From assembly GCA_023391415.1 (NCBI GenBank), contig JAEWAY010000011.1, positions 241,198-305,197 on the forward strand: a DNA stretch of 64,000 nt, in the 5' to 3' direction. The notes under the pieces are model-generated. The model worked only from the letters and a program-made list of their open reading frames with translations. It was not told where the DNA came from and searched no databases. Positions 45,335-54,186 of this stretch are shown piece after piece (the first letter of the stretch is position 1; every line of letters starts with the position of its first letter). The position numbers were made by a program, and so were the translations under genes. The stretch comes from Bacteroidota bacterium (GTDB lineage Bacteria; Bacteroidota; Bacteroidia; Cytophagales; Cytophagaceae).

Positions 45335-46393
45335 TTAGTTAATTACTTCAACAGGGGTTTGGTCCAGCAGATTGATTTGTCCGGAAACTACCACGGTCTG
45401 ACCTTTGCTGATACCGGAGATGATTTCGATATAATCGCCAAAGTTTCTGCCCGAAACAACCCGCGTCAGCACGGCTTTTCCGTCCTGTACTACAAATACC
45501 TGATTGGAGCTGACATTGCCTACGAAGGCGGTTCTTGGAATTACCAGTACATCGCTGTTTTGATCGCTTCCGAAGCGGGCGGTTCCGTACATTCCGGCTT
45601 TGAGATCATTGCCCGGGTTGTTTTTTATTTCCAGCTCCACCGGGAAGTTGAGGCTTCCATCCGCTTTCGGAGCTATAAAAGAAACAACGCCCGTCCACGT
45701 CCGGCCTGGTAATACAGGCGTTTCAACCGTCACCTGCTGACCCGTTCTGATGGCAGCGATATTTTTCTCATCCACATGCACTCTCAGCTTCAAGGAGGAT
45801 ACATTGACGATCTCAAATAGCTGCTGACCCGGAGATACATAGGAGCCCGCCTCGATGGTACGCTTGTTGACAATACCGGCAAAAGACGCTTTTACATTGA
45901 CATCGGAAGCGGTAAGGCGCGCGCTTTGCAGATTGTTGCTGGCATTTTCGAGCTGGAGCTTTACCTGATCCAGTTGCTGTTTTGTGACACCTCCTGTAGC
46001 GAAGGCGCTTTCAAACCGCTCGACTTCATTCTTCGCGTTGTCATACACAGCCTGGGCGTTTGACAGGCTTACATTCAGCTTGTCTCCCCGGATGACAGCC
46101 AGTAGCTGCCCGGTAGTGACCAATGCCCCTTCTCTGACAAGCACGTCGGTTATTTTTCCGGAGACTTCCGATGAGATCATTACTTCCTGTTTCGCGGTAA
46201 AAACACCGTTGGACGTGTACTGCATAGTCATCTGTTTGTAATCAGCCGCCTCCGCGCGTACTGCCACAGAAGCGTTTTTCTGAGCTACTACGGCGGTCCG
46301 CGCGTCGTTTTTCGCCTTATTGTTCCGGAGCACGTAGGCTATGCCGCCAAGAGCCGCCAGTATGATGAGACCTGAAATGATTATTCTTTTCAT
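45335..46393 (-). CDS. RND efflux periplasmic adaptor (MFP)
   Basis: 352 residues. One membrane anchor (about 1-22), barrel-sandwich hybrid (lipoyl) half-motifs around EVSGKITDVLVREGALVTTGQLLAVI and ASFAGIVNKRTIEAGSYVSPGQQLF, an alpha-helical hairpin between them (about 105-160), and a beta-barrel domain at the C-terminal side. Links the permease to the outer-membrane channel. It is the middle gene of a three-gene operon. Confidence 0.95.
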   Translation of the reverse strand: MKRIIISGLIILAALGGIAYVLRNNKAKNDARTAVVAQKNASVAVRAEAADYKQMTMQYTSNGVFTAKQEVMISSEVSGKITDVLVREGALVTTGQLLAVIRGDKLNVSLSNAQAVYDNAKNEVERFESAFATGGVTKQQLDQVKLQLENASNNLQSARLTASDVNVKASFAGIVNKRTIEAGSYVSPGQQLFEIVNVSSLKLRVHVDEKNIAAIRTGQQVTVETPVLPGRTWTGVVSFIAPKADGSLNFPVELEIKNNPGNDLKAGMYGTARFGSDQNSDVLVIPRTAFVGNVSSNQVFVVQDGKAVLTRVVSGRNFGDYIEIISGISKGQTVVVSGQINLLDQTPVEVIN

Positions 46394-46406
46394 TGTAGTG
46401 TTCTGT

Positions 46407-47738
46407 TTATTCTGTGGTATAAAATGATTTTAATTCTCCTTTCGCTTTTACAAGTTGTATTTCAGCCAGCTTATAGTCCATCAGGGCGTTGGTATGATTG
46501 TTCTGGGCGTCGGAATAGGAAGTTTCCGCGTCCAGAAGGTCAGTGAGCGACGCGAGCCCGTTTTTATAATTGTTTTCGATATTCTCCAGGACTTGCTTGG
46601 CCAGAGACCGGTTTGATTCCTGATTGTCGAGTGTGATCAGGGCGTTGTTGATCTGTGTGTACGCGTTTTCTAATGCCAGGTTCAGCGCCAGTCGGACGTC
46701 TTTCAGGTCCGCTTCGAACTTGTCAATATCTATCCGGGCCTGTTGTACTTTGGAGCGATTGGAATACCCATTGAATATCGGTACGCTCAGATTAAGCCCG
46801 ACGGATGAAAAATTGGACCAGTGGACATTGGGGTTGTTTTCCGCGAAATAAGGAAAGTTGGTTCCCAGACCAAAGTAGCCATAATTGGCTGTAAGGCTCA
46901 GGGTCGGATAGCTTCTCGCTTGTATAGCTTTCTTGTTTAACCGAAGCAGCTCGCCTTGTTTTTCCAGAAGTTTGATTTCTGTCCGGTTGTCAATAGTTAA
47001 ATCTTCTTTTGAATAGAGCGTTTGAGGAGCGCTGAAATCATTCTCCGACAGACTGATGTCGGCGCTGATGTCCATGCCGATCAGATACTTCAGAGAGTTT
47101 TCCTGTAGCTTTACCGCGTTTTGGAGTTGCTGTCTGGCGCTTTGCAGATTGTTCAGTGATACATTGATACGGTCAAGGTCTATTTTTTTCGCCAGTCCGT
47201 TTTTCTCCAGACTTTCGATGACATCTCTGACCCGGGTGGTGTTTTGGATCGTGAGATCGACGGTTTTGATTTGTGACCGGGTTTTAAAAACCTCATAATA
47301 GCTGCCGGCCACTTTCTCAATGATCTGCTCTTCGGTAAGTTCGGCATTGATCTGATAGAATTCTCGGGTAGACTTCGCGGCTTTCAGGCCCTGAAAAACA
47401 GCCATGTTAAATAGCTGCTGATTGAGTTGTATGGAAGCGGTTGATTGCCAGGGTTGACCCATTTTTATAACCATCGTCTGGCCACCCATGTTCAAGGCGG
47501 TTTGTTGTAAAATAGGATTATACGTGAGTCCGCCATTGGCATTGATCTGAGGCAAAGCGTTGGCCCGGGCCTCGTCGATCAGGTAGTCGCTGTTCTGTAT
47601 ATCCAGTCCGGCTTTGACAGCTTCCGACTTATGCTGCAGCGCGTAACTCACCGCTTCTTTCAGCGATAGTTCGGTCTGGGCCGAAGCAAAACAGGCAGTG
47701 AGCAAGAGTAGTACCGCTATGGAGATTTTTTTGGTCAT
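46407..47738 (-). CDS. TolC-family outer-membrane efflux protein
   Basis: 443 residues. Signal peptide (about 1-20, FASAQ). Two outer-membrane-efflux-protein repeats with long heptad helices (SYYEVFKTRSQIKTVDLTI and QARIDIDKFEADLKDVRLAL). First gene of the efflux operon; no dedicated repressor gene lies upstream, but a two-component pair follows the operon. Confidence 0.94.
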   Translation of the reverse strand: MTKKISIAVLLLLTACFASAQTELSLKEAVSYALQHKSEAVKAGLDIQNSDYLIDEARANALPQINANGGLTYNPILQQTALNMGGQTMVIKMGQPWQSTASIQLNQQLFNMAVFQGLKAAKSTREFYQINAELTEEQIIEKVAGSYYEVFKTRSQIKTVDLTIQNTTRVRDVIESLEKNGLAKKIDLDRINVSLNNLQSARQQLQNAVKLQENSLKYLIGMDISADISLSENDFSAPQTLYSKEDLTIDNRTEIKLLEKQGELLRLNKKAIQARSYPTLSLTANYGYFGLGTNFPYFAENNPNVHWSNFSSVGLNLSVPIFNGYSNRSKVQQARIDIDKFEADLKDVRLALNLALENAYTQINNALITLDNQESNRSLAKQVLENIENNYKNGLASLTDLLDAETSYSDAQNNHTNALMDYKLAEIQLVKAKGELKSFYTTE

Positions 47739-48340
47739 CTTAGTGGATTTTTATGAAATGTTAAAGTAGTGATAATGGTCCCGTAAGCTTGTTGTATATG
47801 AATCGTTCGTACAAAGTGATTGTCGTTTTAGCCTGGTGAATACGATGATCTTGATGAGTCTTTTTTTGTACAAAACTAAGGCCTGATGAAGCGCGGGGGA
47901 AAGGGTATTCCCATGAAGCGGACAAAATGGAGGGTGAAGTGGTGGAGAGCAGGGGGAGAATTGAGGAGGGTTTTGAGCAGTGGGGGATGTTTTTATCAAG
48001 AAAGTTTTACTGGTGGGAGGAAGGGCAATAAGGAAGTAAGAAGTTGCTTGTTTAGATGGTTAAAATTGTATTGTTGATGATTCGGTGAATAGAGTATCGC
48101 GTATATTTGACGATTAGCTGCTATATTAAGATGATCCAAAGGCCGTATTATTTCAAAACGTATATTGTTCGCATTTTGTATTTTTATTTTCAATGCTAGT
48201 GTTAAAACAAATAGCATAAACAATACAAATTACGAAAGTATTTATTTTGATATAATTGTTTGATTTTATTGATGATGATGTAGGTTACACTAGTTTTATT
48301 AGTGTATTTTATGAAATTGTTATATTGCGTATATTTAAGA
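47739..48340. other. Junction between core chromosome and the cassette island
   Basis: About 600 bp without a credible gene. The left part carries the promoter region of the efflux operon and a G-rich stretch (about 47,930-48,010). From about 48,050 the base composition drops sharply towards AT. No integrase or transposase gene is visible here. Open frames in this stretch do not resemble proteins. Confidence 0.6.
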
Positions 48341-48352
48341 GTTGGCAGTAAT
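48341..48352 (+). other. Probable left boundary of the first cassette
   Basis: GTTGGCAGTAAT resembles an R'-type end. Its complement (TACTGCCAAC) matches 9 of 10 bases with TACCGCCAAC at the end of the same cassette (49270-49279). No palindrome arms lie to the left, so the first cassette sits in a simple site, like an attI or a secondary integration site. Confidence 0.5.
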
Positions 48353-48494
48353 TTTACCAAACAGAATGTTAAACATAAAAAAATATAATCCGATGAAGCT
48401 ATAAGTAACTGTCCAAAATAAATAAACTCAAACTTTTTCATTGCTTTTAAAAAGTAATGGAGTTTTCTATTATTAATTTTTAAAAATTAGAAAA

Positions 48495-49265
48495 ATGACA
48501 CAGTTACAAATGATTGACAAAACAAAATTATTAGCTCAACAAGACGAAAATATTTCCGCCGTTTTTATGTATGGTTCATTTACAAAAAACGAAGGAGACA
48601 AATATTCTGATATCGAATTTTACATCTTCTTGAAAAATAAAGAAAATTTCTCGGCAGAAAAATGGGTAAATCAAATTCATCCTGTGGCTTTATATTTTAC
48701 AAACGAATATGGAAGCGAAGTTGCTATTTTCGAGAATATGATCAGAGGAGAATTTCATTTTTTAAAAACGGAGGAAATTGAAATTATCAAATCCTGGGAC
48801 GGAATTGTTGAATTTAGCGATTTTGACCAAATGAATCTAATCGACAAAGACGGACTTTTAACGAAAACGCTTAATCAAATCGGAACAAAATCCCCAGAAA
48901 GAATAACAAATGAAAATATCTTGTGGTTAAGCCAATCATTACTGAATGTTGTACTGACAACAAGCAACTTGATTAAAAGAGAAGAATTTGCTCACGCTCA
49001 TCACAGTTTATCAAATGTTCAGAAATACTTGCTTTGGCTTATAAGAGTAAGAACAACCAAAACGCAACATTGGGAAAGTCCGACTAAAAATCTCGAAAAG
49101 GACATTGATGTAATTTGGTATTCAGCGTATAAAAAAGTAACATCTGACTTAAATCCTAAAAACATCGTTTTGGCTTTTGAGAACTCCTTAAATTTATCGA
49201 AAAAACTATTTGACGAACTTAAAATTGAACCCAAACTGAAAGAAATCCTGAGCAGAATTAGATAA
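48495..49265 (+). CDS. lnu: Lnu-type lincosamide nucleotidyltransferase
   Basis: 256 residues, close to Lnu(F)/Lnu(H) class enzymes (about 260-273 residues). The nucleotidyltransferase motif FMYGSFTKNEGDKYSDIEF (about 24-42; Gly-Ser 27-28, Asp39, Glu41) is shared with that class, and the HPVALYFTNEYGSEVAIFENMIRGEFHF run resembles it too. These enzymes adenylylate lincomycin and clindamycin. It is the only gene of cassette 1 and is followed within 9 bp by site A. The substrate is inferred from family, not proven. Confidence 0.75.
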   Translation: MTQLQMIDKTKLLAQQDENISAVFMYGSFTKNEGDKYSDIEFYIFLKNKENFSAEKWVNQIHPVALYFTNEYGSEVAIFENMIRGEFHFLKTEEIEIIKSWDGIVEFSDFDQMNLIDKDGLLTKTLNQIGTKSPERITNENILWLSQSLLNVVLTTSNLIKREEFAHAHHSLSNVQKYLLWLIRVRTTKTQHWESPTKNLEKDIDVIWYSAYKKVTSDLNPKNIVLAFENSLNLSKKLFDELKIEPKLKEILSRIR

Positions 49266-49273
49266 AAACTACC

Positions 49274-49469
49274 GCCAACAAGGTATTGCCAAAAGCGGGG
49301 CTAAAGTACTAAATTCAAAGTTTGTACTTCTATCCCCGCCAAAAACGAATTTTATTCGTTTTTTATTTATAAATTTATCTCATAATAATTCGTTTTGGCT
49401 CGCTTCGGCGCAAAATCGAACTTCCAGCTTCGATTCCCCGCCTTCGGCAATACCCAAAGCGTTAGCAGT
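49274..49469 (+). repeat. Cassette recombination site A (attC-like)
   Basis: Left end GCCAAC, right end GTTAGCAGTC. Inner arms pair: GGTATTGCC (49282-49290) with GGCAATACC (49446-49454), and AAAAGCGGGG with 49436-49444. The central part has an A/T-rich hairpin (AACGAATTTTATTCGTT). It lies between cassettes 1 and 2. Confidence 0.8.
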
Positions 49470-49517
49470 CAGGCAAGACAGACAACCGCACAACAAAGAA
49501 ACTTTATACACAGACAA

Positions 49518-49613
49518 ATGAAAATTATAAATCTTACAAATCATTTACAAAATTCCATAACAGCTATTCCTGATATAATTACCAATTTTGCACCAAATAA
49601 AATGACGAAATGA
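49518..49613 (+). CDS. Short leader-like ORF
   Basis: A 31-codon frame from ATG 49518 whose stop overlaps the start of the next gene (ATGA). It reads MKIINLTNHLQNSITAIPD at its start, with no recognised family. It may be the tail of an incomplete gene or a leader that couples translation of the dehydrogenase-like gene. Confidence 0.3.
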   Translation: MKIINLTNHLQNSITAIPDIITNFAPNKMTK

Positions 49614-50686
49614 AAGACAATATTCTTATTGTAGGTGGTTATGGCAAAGTGGGTAGCATTATAAGCAGGCATTTAGCCCAACTTTATCCTAAAAAAGTTA
49701 TTGTGGCAGGACGTAGTTTTGAAAAAGCAAAAATCTTATCCGAAACACTTGACCACAATGTCAGTCCATACTTTTTAGATGTTAATAATCAAACTAATAA
49801 TACTGTTTTAGAAAATACAAAATTGGTCGTTATGTGTATAGACCAAAAAGACACCAAATTTGTAGAATTATGTATAGAAAAAGGAGTGCATTATATTGAT
49901 ATTACAGCTAATCAGCATTTTATTGACCAATTAGAACTGTTAGATGAGAAAGCAAAATCAAATAACGTAATAGTAGCTTTGAGTATAGGACTTGCACCGG
50001 GCATTACCAATCTCTTGGCTCAACATTGTGCTAATCAGATTTCTGAAACCACTATGATAGATATTTTTATACTGTTAGGAATTGGAGAAAAACACGGAGA
50101 TGCCGCATATCGTTGGACTTTTGACAATATACATTCGTCATATAACATTAAGGATAACGGTAAAACAAAAACGATAAAGAGTTTTACTCTTCCCAAAGAG
50201 AGTAATCTTGCAGAGAAACGAAAATTTTACACATTCAATTTTTCAGACCAACACACGCTCGCAAAAACGATAAATACAAAACAAGTATTGACAAGAATTG
50301 CTTTTGACTCTAAAATATTGACTTCTTTCGTTGCTTTTTTGAGAAAATCAGGTTTAACCAAAATATTCAATTATAAGAAAGTTCAAAATATTTGTATTTA
50401 TCTGTTCGGAAAAATGAATATAGGAAGCGATAAATTTGCTGTAAAAGCCGTAGCGGAAAACACAAAAAACGAAATTTGTGAATATAGTCTTGAAGGGAAA
50501 GGAGAAGGGAAAACAACTGCGTACATAGCCATTGAAACAGTCCTTTATGTAATGCAGAATAATTTTTCTTACGGTGTCAGGCACATACACCAAATCATAA
50601 AAAACATTCCCGAATTTTTGGAAAATTTGAAACAATACGACAACACTATTGAAATAAAATACAAAAATATTCGCAATAATGAATAA
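49610..50686 (+). CDS. Saccharopine-dehydrogenase-like NAD(P)-binding protein
   Basis: 358 residues. Rossmann motif ILIVGGYGKVGSIISRHLA (residues 4-22), then VVAGRSFEKA and VHYIDITANQHFIDQL, with LSIGLAPGITNLLA, the pattern of saccharopine dehydrogenase N-terminal domain proteins. The C-terminal part is less conserved. Substrate unknown; the family covers several reductases. Overlaps the following methyltransferase by 8 bp, so the two are one unit. AT-rich, plainly foreign to the left half. Confidence 0.8.
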   Translation: MKDNILIVGGYGKVGSIISRHLAQLYPKKVIVAGRSFEKAKILSETLDHNVSPYFLDVNNQTNNTVLENTKLVVMCIDQKDTKFVELCIEKGVHYIDITANQHFIDQLELLDEKAKSNNVIVALSIGLAPGITNLLAQHCANQISETTMIDIFILLGIGEKHGDAAYRWTFDNIHSSYNIKDNGKTKTIKSFTLPKESNLAEKRKFYTFNFSDQHTLAKTINTKQVLTRIAFDSKILTSFVAFLRKSGLTKIFNYKKVQNICIYLFGKMNIGSDKFAVKAVAENTKNEICEYSLEGKGEGKTTAYIAIETVLYVMQNNFSYGVRHIHQIIKNIPEFLENLKQYDNTIEIKYKNIRNNE

Positions 50687-51344
50687 TGAGGAATTAAAAG
50701 CGTTAGCCGAACAATTAAGGCAACCAAACGGACTTAAAGGTATCGAGATTGCGGATATGATGAATGAAACCAACATCAAAATGACGTTTCACTCCATAGA
50801 CCATTTAGGCATACTCGACAATGACCATATCTTAGAACTCGGACACGGCAACTGCAAACATCTTCCTTATGTTCTTAAACAGAAAAACAAACTGACCTAT
50901 TACGGACTTGAAATTTCTGAACTGATGAACAATGAAGCTAAACGAATAAATCAATGTTTTTGTGAAGCGAAACAAGCCCTTTTTTATCTGTATGACGGAC
51001 AGAATATCCCTTTTGAAGACAATTATTTCGATAAAATTTTTACGGTAAACACCATTTATTTTTGGGCTGACCCAAAATTGTTTATTACTGAATTATATCG
51101 TGTATTAAAGCCAAACGGAATACTGAATATTACGTTTGCTCAACAAAATTTTATGAAACAGTTACCGTTTACACAATTCAGTTTTACTCTTTATAACAAC
51201 GAAAAGATAAAACAACTTATTGATACAACGCCATTCAAAACGGTTGGTTTGGACACGCAAATAGAAACCGTAAAAAGCAAAACAGGCGACATAATAAACA
51301 GAGATTTTACAACGATTACGATAAGAAAATGCCCGAACTGCTAA
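50679..51344 (+). CDS. Class I SAM-dependent methyltransferase
   Basis: 221 residues. SAM-binding motif I HILELGHGNCKHLPYVL (about 50-66), motif II and post-II around YFDKIFTVNTIYFWADP and RVLKPNGILNITFAQ. Its last codons and stop codon (TGC TAA) lie within the beginning of site B, so the cassette end and the gene end coincide. The substrate is unknown; the partner gene is a dehydrogenase-like protein. Confidence 0.82.
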   Translation: MNNEELKALAEQLRQPNGLKGIEIADMMNETNIKMTFHSIDHLGILDNDHILELGHGNCKHLPYVLKQKNKLTYYGLEISELMNNEAKRINQCFCEAKQALFYLYDGQNIPFEDNYFDKIFTVNTIYFWADPKLFITELYRVLKPNGILNITFAQQNFMKQLPFTQFSFTLYNNEKIKQLIDTTPFKTVGLDTQIETVKSKTGDIINRDFTTITIRKCPNC

Positions 51345-51537
51345 CATGCGGTTTTGCAAAATGGCGGAGTTCACGGCTAATTGAAAGTCTGTGCTTCGTA
51401 TTCCGCAAAAAGCCAATTTTATTAGCTTTTTTTCATAATTTAGCAAATAGAAATTGGCTTTTGCTACGTGTCGTCTAAATCGAAACTTCCTGCTTCGATT
51501 TACCGCCACTTCGCAAAGCCGCCGAACCGTTACCTGC
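51340..51537 (+). repeat. Cassette recombination site B (attC-like)
   Basis: Starts GCTAAC and ends GTTACCTGC. Arms at 51348-51367 and 51503-51522 pair 17 of 20, including GCGGTTTTGCAAAATGGCGG. Inner hairpin AAGCCAATTT/AAATTGGCTT and the motif TTAGCAAATAG shared with sites C and F. It contains the stop codon of the methyltransferase gene. Confidence 0.85.
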
Positions 51538-51609
51538 AAGCGTAAAACAACGTTCGTGCTAAAAAACGACATTTCGGGAAAATCAAAAAATAACGAAACA
51601 ATTTTTACC

Positions 51610-51617
51610 TAACTTTG
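51610..51617 (+). promoter_or_regulatory. Candidate -7 element before the DUF6660-like gene
   Basis: TAACTTTG fits the TAnnTTTG consensus and ends 4 bp before ATG 51622, so the transcript would be nearly leaderless. This suggests that cassette 3 carries its own promoter. Confidence 0.5.
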
Positions 51618-51621
51618 TAAA

Positions 51622-51924
51622 ATGAAATTTATATCTTTAATATTAGCCGTTTATGTATTGCTGTTATCAGCCGTACCGTCTTTTATTGAGGATAAATGTA
51701 TGCAGGAACATACCACCGAGCAAGGACAAAACGAACAAGACGAAGATTGCAGTTGCTGTTCGCCTTTTTTCAGTTGCAATACCTGTACAGGCTTTGTAAT
51801 AACCACATTCCATTTTTCAATTATACATACTATAAAACAACCTAAAAAAAAGTTAGGTATAATAACAGTAACGCCTGTTTCTGATTTTCCCTTTTCAGTT
51901 TGGCATCCCCCACAGCTTGCTTAA
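51622..51924 (+). CDS. DUF6660-like small secreted, Cys-rich protein
   Basis: 100 residues. Signal peptide (about 1-20) and a central Cys cluster (EDCSCCSPFFSCNTC, about 53-67) suggest metal binding in the periplasm. In many Bacteroidota such proteins lie beside a TonB receptor and a cation-efflux protein, as here. A role in metal tolerance is likely but not proven. First gene of cassette 3. Confidence 0.6.
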   Translation: MKFISLILAVYVLLLSAVPSFIEDKCMQEHTTEQGQNEQDEDCSCCSPFFSCNTCTGFVITTFHFSIIHTIKQPKKKLGIITVTPVSDFPFSVWHPPQLA

Positions 51925-52010
51925 TGTGTAGTGCTATCAGCATAAGCTAATTGTAAGTGGTGTATCGCACCGCTATCATTCATTTATTCACATTAAGTAT
52001 CATTTTTACA

Positions 52011-54182
52011 ATGAAAAAAATATTCATTGTGTCATTTTTTATGACACTCAACCTTTGTGTATATGCACAAAATACGTTCAAAGCTGTAATTAAAGACAGC
52101 GAAAAAAAAGAGCCTTTAATGGGCGTAACCGCACAGGTAACAGGCACTACAATCGCCACAATTTCCGATGAAAACGGACAGATTATATTAACAGGTATTG
52201 CAAACGGTTTGCAAGAAATTCAATTTAGTTATATCGGTTTTGCCCAACGTACCGACAGCTTTAATTTTCCGTTAGAAGATACAGCTCCGATTGAAATCCT
52301 ACTTTATGAACAATCGGAAGATTTGGAAGAAATCGTTATTTCATCAACAAGAAGTACAAGAACTATCCAAAATATCCCCACACGTATTGAGTTTATAGGA
52401 AGTGAGGAGTTAGACGAAAAAGGCAATATGAAAGCAGGGGATATTCGTATGCTTTTGGCAGAAAGCACAGGCATCCACGTACAAACCACATCGCCCACAA
52501 GTGCCAATGCAAGTATTCGTATTCAGGGGCTTGACGGACGATATACGCAAATTTTAAAAGACGGTTTTCCTATTTATTCGGGTGCTTCGAGCGGATTGGG
52601 TTTGTTGCAAATTCCACCGCTTGACTTAAAGCAGGTTGAAGTTATTAAAGGTTCAACATCTACGCTGTACGGTGGTGGAGCAATAGCAGGTTTGGTAAAT
52701 CTGATTTCCAAGACACCAACGGAAGAAAGGGATTTGCGTTTTCATTTAAACGGAACATCGGGCAGGGGTTTAGACATCAATGGTTTTTACGGACAGAAGT
52801 TTAAGAAAATCGGAACGACAATATTTGCTTCGCATAATCGCAACGGAGCTTACGACCCTGCACAAATCGGGCTTTCTGCCATTCCCCAATTTGAAAGGTA
52901 TGTACTGAACCCTAAATTATTTGTTTACTTCAATGATAAAACAAAAATGAACTTCGGCATTAACACCACCATTGAAAACCGTTTGGGTGGCGATATGCTT
53001 TACATCAAAGGCAAAGGCGATAACACACACCAATATTTTGAAGAAAACAAAACACAACGCTATTCTACCCAATTTGTTTTTGACCATACGGTAAACGAAA
53101 ACAGTTTTGTACAGATAAAGAACAGCGTAAGTTATTTTAACCGCAATACAGCTATTCCCAATTACGAGTTTGAGGGAACGCAAACAGCCACTTTTACGGA
53201 AGCAAGCTATACCCACAGCAAAGAAAAGTCAGAATGGGTAACAGGCGTTAATATTTGGACGGACAATTTTAAAGAAAAGCAGATGACCGCATTTCCGTTG
53301 AGAGATTACAACCAAACCACATTCGGGGCTTTCGTTCAAAATTCTTTTAAGGCTACGGATTGGCTTCAATTGGAAACAGGTTTAAGAACCGATTACGTGA
53401 TAGATTACGGAGCTGTTTTTTTACCGAGAGTATCGGCATTGTTTCAGATTGCAAACGGATTGACTTCACGTATCGGGGGCGGATTTGGCTACAAAACACC
53501 AACCATTTTTACAGAAGAAAGCGAACGCATACAATATCAGAACGTAATGCCTATTGACGATAATACCAATAAATTGGAAAAAAGCTACGGAGCAAATGCA
53601 GATATAAATTACCGTACTAATATTGGCGATGATTGGACATTCAGCATAAATCATTTATTCTTTTACACCTATTTGGATAACCCTTTGTTGCTTCAAAATA
53701 TAGCTACAAATACATATCAGTTCATCAATTCATCGGGCTACATTCATACCAAAGGAACAGAAACAAATATCAAAATCGGTTATGATGATTTTAAATTGTT
53801 TTTGGGCTACACTTTTACCGATACCCGATTGATTGAAAACGGAACAAATACCGAAAATCCACTAACACCAAAACACCGCATTAACTCTGTACTTATGTAT
53901 GAAATAGAGGATAAATGGAAAATCGGTTTGGAAGCCTATTATTTTAGTCCGCAAAAGCTCAATGACGGAACAACAGGAAAAGACTATGTTATATGTGGCT
54001 TTATGGCTGAAAAAATTTGGGAACGGTTTTCTTTGTACATCAACTTTGAAAATTTCTTTGATACAAGACAGACACGTTTCGACAACATTTATACAGGTAC
54101 AATAACCAACCCTGTTTTTAAAGACATCTATGCACCATTAGACGGATTTGTAATTAACGGAGGAATAAAATTTAGACTTTAA
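52011..54182 (+). CDS. TonB-dependent outer-membrane receptor (metal-related)
   Basis: 723 residues from ATG 52011 (MKKIFIVSFFMTLN). Signal peptide about 1-19 (CVYAQ). CarboxypepD_reg-like domain (about 22-105), plug domain (about 118-230; STRSTRTIQNIPTRIEFIG, then IRIQGLDGRYTQILKDGFP and VIKGSTSTLYGGGAIAGLVN) and a beta-barrel ending NGGIKFRL. It lies between a Cys-rich secreted protein and a cation-efflux protein, 4 bp before the latter, so it probably moves a metal or metal chelate. The substrate is unknown. Confidence 0.88.
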   Translation: MKKIFIVSFFMTLNLCVYAQNTFKAVIKDSEKKEPLMGVTAQVTGTTIATISDENGQIILTGIANGLQEIQFSYIGFAQRTDSFNFPLEDTAPIEILLYEQSEDLEEIVISSTRSTRTIQNIPTRIEFIGSEELDEKGNMKAGDIRMLLAESTGIHVQTTSPTSANASIRIQGLDGRYTQILKDGFPIYSGASSGLGLLQIPPLDLKQVEVIKGSTSTLYGGGAIAGLVNLISKTPTEERDLRFHLNGTSGRGLDINGFYGQKFKKIGTTIFASHNRNGAYDPAQIGLSAIPQFERYVLNPKLFVYFNDKTKMNFGINTTIENRLGGDMLYIKGKGDNTHQYFEENKTQRYSTQFVFDHTVNENSFVQIKNSVSYFNRNTAIPNYEFEGTQTATFTEASYTHSKEKSEWVTGVNIWTDNFKEKQMTAFPLRDYNQTTFGAFVQNSFKATDWLQLETGLRTDYVIDYGAVFLPRVSALFQIANGLTSRIGGGFGYKTPTIFTEESERIQYQNVMPIDDNTNKLEKSYGANADINYRTNIGDDWTFSINHLFFYTYLDNPLLLQNIATNTYQFINSSGYIHTKGTETNIKIGYDDFKLFLGYTFTDTRLIENGTNTENPLTPKHRINSVLMYEIEDKWKIGLEAYYFSPQKLNDGTTGKDYVICGFMAEKIWERFSLYINFENFFDTRQTRFDNIYTGTITNPVFKDIYAPLDGFVINGGIKFRL

Positions 54183-54186
54183 GAAG

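Noticed and set aside
47751..47999. 82-codon minus-strand ORF upstream of the efflux operon
   Set aside because: Low-complexity Pro/His/Ser protein from a G-rich stretch; no coding look.
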